DNA of 6,612 nt, taken from assembly GCA_002712845.1 (NCBI GenBank), contig PAUV01000098.1, positions 1-6,612 on the forward strand, in the 5' to 3' direction. A model generated the notes under the pieces. The model was not told the origin of the DNA and did no database searches. It saw nothing but the letters and a program-made list of their open reading frames with translations. The position numbers and the translations under genes are program-made. Within the stretch, counting starts at the first letter, position 1, and each line of letters begins with the position of its first letter. Origin of the DNA: Rhodopirellula sp. (GTDB taxonomy: Bacteria; Planctomycetota; Planctomycetia; Pirellulales; Pirellulaceae). Positions 1 to 4,599 of the stretch are shown piece by piece.

Positions 1-163
1 GTCGAGGGACTCGGTGCAACTTCACTTTCTCCGGGGGCAGCCTTCTGTAACCACCGCGAAATTCCGGAACGTGAATTCTGTGAAGCCCCCATTCGCAGGG
101 TGAAGTCCTCTGATTATCAAACATAAAATGTTGCCGTGACTGGATGAGACAAGCTGCAAAATA

Positions 164-186
164 CAGGCATTTTAAAAATGCCCCTG
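164..186. repeat. AT-rich hairpin / inverted repeat
   Basis: GGCATTTT (166-173) and AAAATGCC (175-182) are perfect inverted complements around a single A. Outer CAGG (164-167) can alternatively pair with CCTG (183-186), leaving CC bulged. The stop of the possible upstream reading frame lies about 40 nt before it, so it could act as a terminator for an upstream gene. No clear T-run follows on either side, so an intrinsic terminator is not established; an operator is equally possible. Confidence 0.45.
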
Positions 187-251
187 CTTCAATTCGTGCG
201 GCCAGAGCGGCAAACGGGCCAAAGCAATCCAATAACGTTCACAAATACATG

Positions 252-276
252 GGTCACTGGTACTTAGGTCACTGGT
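252..276. repeat. Tandem direct repeat GGTCACTGGT, 15-bp period
   Basis: GGTCACTGGT occurs exactly at 252-261 and again at 267-276, separated by ACTTA. Two identical 10-mers in a non-coding region about 110-135 nt upstream of the esterase start suggest paired regulator half-sites, but no regulator is known from this window. A local duplication without function is the alternative. Confidence 0.5.
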
Positions 277-287
277 GGCAATCGAAT

Positions 288-299
288 TGAGTAAACTCA
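288..299. promoter_or_regulatory. Short palindrome TGAGT-AA-ACTCA, possible operator
   Basis: TGAGT (288-292) and ACTCA (295-299) are perfect inverted complements with a 2-nt spacer. The site lies 12 nt after the GGTCACTGGT repeat pair and about 90 nt before the esterase start, where an activator or repressor could bind. Five-bp arms are short enough to arise by chance, so this is only a candidate. Confidence 0.25.
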
Positions 300-376
300 G
301 TGTAACCACGACACTTCAACATTACTGCTGTATCACTAATTTCGAACAGCCACTTTCACTTGTTCAACCTCACAAC

Positions 377-380
377 AGGA
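377..380 (+). promoter_or_regulatory. Shine-Dalgarno site of the CE15 gene
   Basis: AGGA ends 7 nt before the GTG at 388, a normal spacing. The only nearby ATG (383) is just 2 nt from it and is followed by CCG and TGA, so this site decides in favour of the GTG start. Confidence 0.6.
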
Positions 381-387
381 TCATGCC

Positions 388-1680
388 GTGAAGTCCTTGA
401 CCTACCCGATTGGCTTCCTGATCGCGCTGCTCATTCACACGAACGCGACCGCCCAAAACCGCTTCGTCCCCAACTACGATGAATCGGCGATTCCAGCATA
501 TGAACTTCCATCAGCTTTGATGACCAACGAAGGCTCGACCGTCTCCAGTCGTACGATGTGGGAAGAGTCACGTCGCCCAGAGGTGTTGGAATTTTTTGAA
601 GCAGAGGTGTACGGTCGCAGTCCTGCCGCATGTAAAATCCAACACAAGGTCGTCAGCAAAAAAACTGATGCAATCAACGGAAAAGCCATCCGACGCGAGG
701 TTGATGTAACCATGTTGACGGGCTCAGAAGGCACGACAATGCGAGTGCTGATCTACACCCCCAAGTCATCATCCAACGTGCCGGTATTTATCGGACTTAA
801 CTTCCAAGGGAATCATACGATCGATACCGCGAAGGACATCAGCATTACAAAAAACTGGGTTCGAAATCGCGGAGAGGTCAAAAACAATCAAGCAACTGAA
901 TTGACTCGTGGTACTGCTGCGGGGGGACGATGGCCAATCGAGACGATCATCGATCGCGGCTATGGTTTGGTCACCATTTACTATGGTGACATCGACCCTG
1001 ACTTTGCAGATGAATTCCAAAATGGCATTCATCCACAATTCGAACAGCAAATGACATCGATACCCAAGGGTGAACGCTGGGGAAGCATCGCAGCATGGGC
1101 TTATGGCTTGTCTCGGGCGGTGGATTACCTTGAGCAAGATGATGCCATTGACGCAACACGCGTTGCAGTCATCGGACACTCTCGGCTTGGAAAAACCTCA
1201 CTATGGGCGGGAGCTACCGATCCTCGTTTCAAGCTCGTAATCAGTAATAACTCAGGTTGCGGTGGTGCGGCACTGAGTCGTCGAGCGATAGGTGAAACGG
1301 TTGAACGCATCAACACATCTTTCCCTCACTGGTTCTGTGACAACCATCTTAAATACAACAAGAATGAGAACGCCTGCCCGGTAGATCAACACATGCTGCT
1401 GGGTCTGATTGCTCCCCGCGCGGTGTACGTCGCCAGTGCTACCGGTGACCGCTGGGCTGATCCACGTGGTGAATTTCTGTCATGTGTGCATGCTGATCCG
1501 ATTTTTCGACTGCTGGGAACTTCCGGAATGGGAGGCAGCACGCCGCCTGCGGAATTCCCAAACGCCGAATCTCCCATCAATTCTGGACAGGTGGGCTATC
1601 ATCTACGGACGGGAAAACATGATGTAACTGACTATGATTGGGCGCAATACTTGGACTTTGCCGATCGGCACGTCAAGTAA
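388..1680 (+). CDS. Secreted glucuronoyl-esterase-like carbohydrate esterase (CE15 family)
   Basis: This is a probable extracytoplasmic alpha/beta-hydrolase of the CE15 type. Characterised members cleave the ester between 4-O-methyl-glucuronic acid of glucuronoxylan and lignin alcohols; relatives are sometimes annotated as acetylxylan esterases. The 430-residue product starts with GTG and has a Sec signal peptide: Lys2, hydrophobic core about 8-16, probable cleavage after Ala22 (ATA-Q). The nucleophile elbow is GHSRLGK (263-269) with Ser265, matching the family G-x-S-R-x-G-K motif. It is followed by the typical WAGATD, NNSGCGGAALSRR and VDQHMLLGLIAPR blocks, and the catalytic His is probably His411 in GKHDVTDYDW. 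The Glu that fungal enzymes carry 23 residues after the Ser is Asn288 here, so the acid probably comes from GDRWADPRGE (Asp354, Asp358 or Glu362). Length is normal for a single-domain bacterial member. The true substrate is unknown. The family is fairly sure, the exact reaction less so. Confidence 0.85.
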   Translation: MKSLTYPIGFLIALLIHTNATAQNRFVPNYDESAIPAYELPSALMTNEGSTVSSRTMWEESRRPEVLEFFEAEVYGRSPAACKIQHKVVSKKTDAINGKAIRREVDVTMLTGSEGTTMRVLIYTPKSSSNVPVFIGLNFQGNHTIDTAKDISITKNWVRNRGEVKNNQATELTRGTAAGGRWPIETIIDRGYGLVTIYYGDIDPDFADEFQNGIHPQFEQQMTSIPKGERWGSIAAWAYGLSRAVDYLEQDDAIDATRVAVIGHSRLGKTSLWAGATDPRFKLVISNNSGCGGAALSRRAIGETVERINTSFPHWFCDNHLKYNKNENACPVDQHMLLGLIAPRAVYVASATGDRWADPRGEFLSCVHADPIFRLLGTSGMGGSTPPAEFPNAESPINSGQVGYHLRTGKHDVTDYDWAQYLDFADRHVK

Positions 1681-1681
1681 C

Positions 1682-1712
1682 GCTGAACCTTCAGCCAGCA
1701 GATCTTATGCTG
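1682..1712. repeat. Two tandem inverted repeats directly after the CE15 stop
   Basis: GCTGAA-CC-TTCAGC (1682-1695) is a perfect 6+2+6 inverted repeat starting one base after the TAA. It is followed without a gap by CAGCA (1696-1700) and TGCTG (1708-1712), a 5-bp stem with a 7-nt loop. They may form 3'-end structures protecting or ending the esterase mRNA. No T-run follows, so an intrinsic terminator is not shown. Confidence 0.4.
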
Positions 1713-1775
1713 CAACAGAATGAATTGCTGGTGAAATCCAAACATCGTGCTTCGCGATAAAACTGACAAGACAAC

Positions 1776-1796
1776 GCCAGATCAATGTCCTCTGGC
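1776..1796. repeat. Hairpin GCCAGA / TCTGGC in the spacer
   Basis: GCCAGA (1776-1781) pairs perfectly with TCTGGC (1791-1796) across a 9-nt loop, 55 nt upstream of the sulfatase ATG. It is not followed by T residues. It could be an mRNA leader structure or part of an operator region; function unknown. Confidence 0.35.
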
Positions 1797-1803
1797 ATCA
1801 ACA

Positions 1804-1819
1804 TGTCACAGGTGTGACA
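1804..1819. promoter_or_regulatory. Perfect palindrome TGTCACA-GG-TGTGACA, candidate operator
   Basis: The arms TGTCACA (1804-1810) and TGTGACA (1813-1819) are exact inverted complements with a 2-nt spacer, ending 31 nt before the sulfatase ATG at 1851. It can also be read as TGTCA-N6-TGACA, a layout typical of dimeric regulators. The half-sites are in the opposite order to a CRP site (TGTGA-N6-TCACA), so it is not simply a CRP box. A further TGTCA half-site occurs at 1837-1841. It could alternatively be an RNA stem-loop in the leader. Confidence 0.4.
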
Positions 1820-1831
1820 AAAAATCTGAAC

Positions 1832-1836
1832 AGGAG
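1832..1836 (+). promoter_or_regulatory. Shine-Dalgarno-like AGGAG before the sulfatase
   Basis: AGGAG ends 14 nt before ATG 1851, longer than ideal, and overlaps the alternative in-frame GTG at 1836, which it cannot serve. It favours the ATG but does not settle the start. Confidence 0.4.
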
Positions 1837-1850
1837 TGTCAGACATCAAC

Positions 1851-4541
1851 ATGCTTTCTTTGTGGGCCAGAATCCGCCCCCCCTACCTGACCGTGTTGCT
1901 GATCGCGTTCACGCTGGCAGATACTCTGTCGATCTGCCATGCAGAAAATCCGAACATCATCTTTGTACTAGCCGACGACCTTGGTTGGTCTGAACTTGGA
2001 TGCTACGGCAATGGATTCAACGAAACGCCCAACCTCGATCAACTCGCCAATGACGGAGTTCGATTCACGCAAGCTTATGCTGCTGCACCCGTTTGTTCGC
2101 CTTACCGCGCAGCATTGTTGACAGGTCAGCACCCTGCTCGCATTGGCATCATGGACTATCTGCGTCCCAATTCTGCCAATGCTCTTTCCACATCTCACAC
2201 GAGTCTTCCCGAGGTTTTGTCCAAAAATGGATACGCAACGGGCATGATCGGGAAATGGCACCTCACAGGATACGAATACCATTCGGCTGCCCATGAGATA
2301 AAACCTGAGGATCATGGTTTTCAATGGGACTTTGCTCGTGAGATAAAAGGAGTCGGTAATGGAGCCAACTTCTGGCCTTACGTCTTCAGACAACAACCCA
2401 TTCGTTGGCTGGATATTCCAGACAACAAGATGGGAGCAAATGAGTTCCTCATCGACCGCATGAACGAAGAAGCAGTACAGTTTGTGCGGCAGAACAAGAA
2501 CCAACCCTTCTTTCTTTACCTGAGCCATTATGCTGTCCACTCGATCCTGAATGGCAAACCGGCCCTGGTTCAAAAGTACCGAGACAAACATCCACCCGGA
2601 AAAAGCTCGAGAGAAAAGTGCTACCTGTGTCAGGACAATGGACACAAAGGTGACTCTCTGAATCACTGGGCATCTGATCACAACCCTCATTTGGCAGCCA
2701 TGCTCGAGAGCATCGATGATGGTGTCGGCATGCTGAGGCAAGAACTGAAAAATCTGGGAATTGAAGAAAACACCATCTTCATCTTCTCGAGTGACAACGG
2801 TGGCGAAACCAATGTCACGAGTAATCATCCACTGCGTGGCGGGAAAAGCGAATTGTACGAAGGTGGTGTTCGCGTTCCCCTGCTTGTCAGTTGGCCAAAA
2901 CAAGTACCCAAGCAGAGGGTCAGTTCCATCTGCACCACCAACACTGACTTTTACCCGACGATTATGGAAGCTGTCGGATTAGCCCCACCTGCGACCCAAA
3001 TACTTGATGGTCAATCAACCTTACCCGAATGGCGGCAACCCACTGCCAGCCATCCTGATCGAACACTGCACTGGCACTACCCCCTGGATCAGCCCCATTT
3101 TTTGGGTGGCCGATCTGCCGGAGCAATTCGCCGTGGCAACTGGAAGTTGATTGATTTTTTCGATACTGGCGATGCAGAATTGTATGCGTTAGATACCGAT
3201 GTTTCTGAAACAACCAACAGAGCTGCCGAGCATCCTGAACTCACCAAAGAATTGAGACAGGAACTTGCCATCTGGCAGAAACAGGTGGGCGCTCGAATTC
3301 CATCACCACCCCTCTTGCTACAACCTCGGCAACTTGTGTTTGCCGACCATTTCTCGGACGGTCAAATCAGTCCGCGTTGGTTCTTCAACAAAGACTGGTC
3401 GGTTGAAAACGAGACACTGACGAGAAGTAGAGCGGGAACCGGTTCAACGAGAATTTTCCTCAAGGACACAAAATTTACCGATGCCTTGATCAGATTTGAT
3501 TTCCGACTCGGGGATGCGAAGGATATCCGTTTGGTCACTGGCACTGGCGGGCACTACAACTCAGTCATTCACATTCGCCCCGATCATTTTTTTGCACAGA
3601 CCGCTAAAGATCCCGATGGCCCGCACTTCTCCTACCGCCACGGTGAATGTGCTTTTCAATTCAACCCGGAACAGTGGTACTCCATGACGATTGAGTTCCT
3701 TGCAGACGAATTGGTTGCGCACATCGACTCAACCCACATCGTGCACGCCAAACATCCAATCATTGACAAACAGCGTCAATACTTTGCATTCCAATCAGAT
3801 CGAGGTGCTGCCCAATTTGACAATGTTCAGATTTTCACCGGCAGCAAACGTTCCAACACTGAATCAAATCGGCCAACCATCTTGGCCCGGGCAAATCGCC
3901 ACCCCGTTCTCAAAACACTGCAAGAACAGTTCACCCTTGAGAAAGTGAATGCTCACGAGCGGCTCTTCCAAAACGATCCCGAATACCGTCGTCTGTTCAA
4001 CGAAGTCGCTCGCTTGGATCGGCAAAAATCCGAGCGTTTTCCGGAAGTTTTCCTATCACAAAAACAGATTAAAAAATCAATCTCAGAAATGAGAAAGAAA
4101 CTTCATTCCGAAGACCCCCGGTACAAGGAACTGCTTTTTGCAACTTACCGTGCGTCAAGGCAGATCGATCAATACGTCATCGCACAGCACCCTGAGTACG
4201 CTTCATTGCCTGCTAACCAGCAGAAGGAAAGACTCGAGAAGTGGAACACAGCGATGCGTGAAATGCCACGAGAAAAAGCAAAAGAATACTATGACCTCAT
4301 AGAAATCAAACTGGCCACCCAGCGTCAACTGGAAACTGCTTATCCCCAACTTTTTGTCTCCGATGAGGACATCAAGCAATCCCGAAACGCAAGTCGGGAA
4401 AGCCTGAAGAACAATCCCGAGTTCCGCGAGTGCATCAAGAAACGAGCAGCGGCATGGCGAGCCCAGCAGGATTACCTACTGACGCATGACCCACAGCTTT
4501 CCGGCTTGAACGAACGCCTGCTTGATTCACAGACTCAATGA
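1851..4541 (+). CDS. Secreted formylglycine-dependent sulfatase with beta-sandwich and duplicated helical C-terminal region
   Basis: This is a probable type I (S1 family) sulfatase removing sulfate esters from an extracellular polysaccharide; numbering is from ATG 1851 (896 aa). An in-frame GTG at 1836 would add five residues, and an in-frame TGA at 1827 excludes longer starts. A signal peptide with basic residues at 7 and 9 and a hydrophobic core about 13-22 probably ends at Ala31 (CHA-ENPN). The catalytic domain (about 33-484) shows Asp42-Asp43 (ADDLGW), Cys82 in CSPYR as the formylglycine precursor with Arg86, GKWH (134-137), His226 and/or His230 (SHYAVH), metal ligands Asp315-Asn316 (SSDNGG) and Lys332 (RGGK). 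A ConA-like/DUF1080-like beta-sandwich follows (about 494-663), then a linker and a charged helical region (about 685-896) with an internal duplication that I do not recognise. An S1 sulfatase alone usually has about 450-600 residues. Activation needs a formylglycine-generating enzyme encoded elsewhere. Substrate unknown; the sulfatase call is very secure. Confidence 0.93.
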   Translation: MLSLWARIRPPYLTVLLIAFTLADTLSICHAENPNIIFVLADDLGWSELGCYGNGFNETPNLDQLANDGVRFTQAYAAAPVCSPYRAALLTGQHPARIGIMDYLRPNSANALSTSHTSLPEVLSKNGYATGMIGKWHLTGYEYHSAAHEIKPEDHGFQWDFAREIKGVGNGANFWPYVFRQQPIRWLDIPDNKMGANEFLIDRMNEEAVQFVRQNKNQPFFLYLSHYAVHSILNGKPALVQKYRDKHPPGKSSREKCYLCQDNGHKGDSLNHWASDHNPHLAAMLESIDDGVGMLRQELKNLGIEENTIFIFSSDNGGETNVTSNHPLRGGKSELYEGGVRVPLLVSWPKQVPKQRVSSICTTNTDFYPTIMEAVGLAPPATQILDGQSTLPEWRQPTASHPDRTLHWHYPLDQPHFLGGRSAGAIRRGNWKLIDFFDTGDAELYALDTDVSETTNRAAEHPELTKELRQELAIWQKQVGARIPSPPLLLQPRQLVFADHFSDGQISPRWFFNKDWSVENETLTRSRAGTGSTRIFLKDTKFTDALIRFDFRLGDAKDIRLVTGTGGHYNSVIHIRPDHFFAQTAKDPDGPHFSYRHGECAFQFNPEQWYSMTIEFLADELVAHIDSTHIVHAKHPIIDKQRQYFAFQSDRGAAQFDNVQIFTGSKRSNTESNRPTILARANRHPVLKTLQEQFTLEKVNAHERLFQNDPEYRRLFNEVARLDRQKSERFPEVFLSQKQIKKSISEMRKKLHSEDPRYKELLFATYRASRQIDQYVIAQHPEYASLPANQQKERLEKWNTAMREMPREKAKEYYDLIEIKLATQRQLETAYPQLFVSDEDIKQSRNASRESLKNNPEFRECIKKRAAAWRAQQDYLLTHDPQLSGLNERLLDSQTQ
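4038..4508 (+). repeat. Coding duplication in the sulfatase C-terminus
   Basis: Residues 730-786 (from FPEVF to YASL) and 831-886 (from YPQLF to LSGL) align over their length with a single one-residue gap. They share a Pro-x-x-Phe-x-Ser start, Ile-Lys-x-Ser, Leu at the same position, a DP/NP-aromatic-basic-x-Glu segment and a Tyr followed by HP or DP. The period is about 101 residues (about 303 bp). The DNA has diverged, so the duplication is old. Each unit looks like a helical pair. Confidence 0.6.
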
Positions 4542-4557
4542 ACACGCAGAAAACACA

Positions 4558-4587
4558 CCCGAACTGTAATACCCGCCCTGATTCGGG
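4558..4587. repeat. Weak inverted repeat between the sulfatase and hrpB
   Basis: CCCGAA (4558-4563) and TTCGGG (4582-4587) are inverted complements with an 18-nt loop. A second CCCG (4572-4575) could compete for the same 3' arm. The gap is only 58 nt and no T-run follows, so termination here is doubtful and read-through from the sulfatase into hrpB is possible. Confidence 0.25.
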
Positions 4588-4599
4588 ACACAACGCGTG

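Larger units (their letters stand above)
1..387. other. Leader region upstream of the CE15 gene, no confident gene
   Basis: No confident gene lies here. Frame +1 is open from base 1 to a TAA at 124-126 (41 codons ending in SSDYQT) and could be the 3' end of an upstream gene, but frame +2 is also open to about 110, codon use is not distinctive and I recognise no motif. The rest is non-coding and contains an AT-rich hairpin, a 10-bp direct repeat, a short palindrome and a ribosome binding site, listed separately. A weak promoter-like pair (TTCAAC at 315-320, TAATTT at 337-342, 16-nt spacer) precedes the esterase, but it matches the sigma-70 consensus too poorly to call as a promoter. Confidence 0.6.

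Noticed and set aside
62..69. TTCCGGAA 8-bp palindrome
   Set aside because: Too short to be meaningful in a window of this length and without supporting context.
1..126. Open frame ending at TAA 124-126 as the end of an upstream gene
   Set aside because: Only 41 codons, a second frame is open over almost the same stretch, and there is no recognisable motif; mentioned in the leader entry but not called as a gene.
769..1179. 136-codon minus-strand open frame inside the esterase
   Set aside because: It is antisense to the CE15 coding sequence, has a cysteine-rich haphazard composition and no family resemblance.
1804..1819. CRP/FNR-type binding site
   Set aside because: The half-sites read TCACA then TGTGA, the reverse of the CRP order, with only a 2-nt spacer, so the consensus does not fit.
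1938..1946. Cys in LSIC-HA of the sulfatase leader as a lipoprotein anchor
   Set aside because: The residue before Cys is Ile, not Gly, Ala or Ser as a lipobox requires, and HA-E just after it is a good signal peptidase I site.
1968..2903. 311-codon open frame on the minus strand inside the sulfatase
   Set aside because: It lies wholly within the securely identified sulfatase catalytic domain, shows no recognisable motif or ribosome binding site, and is best explained as an antisense shadow of its codon use.
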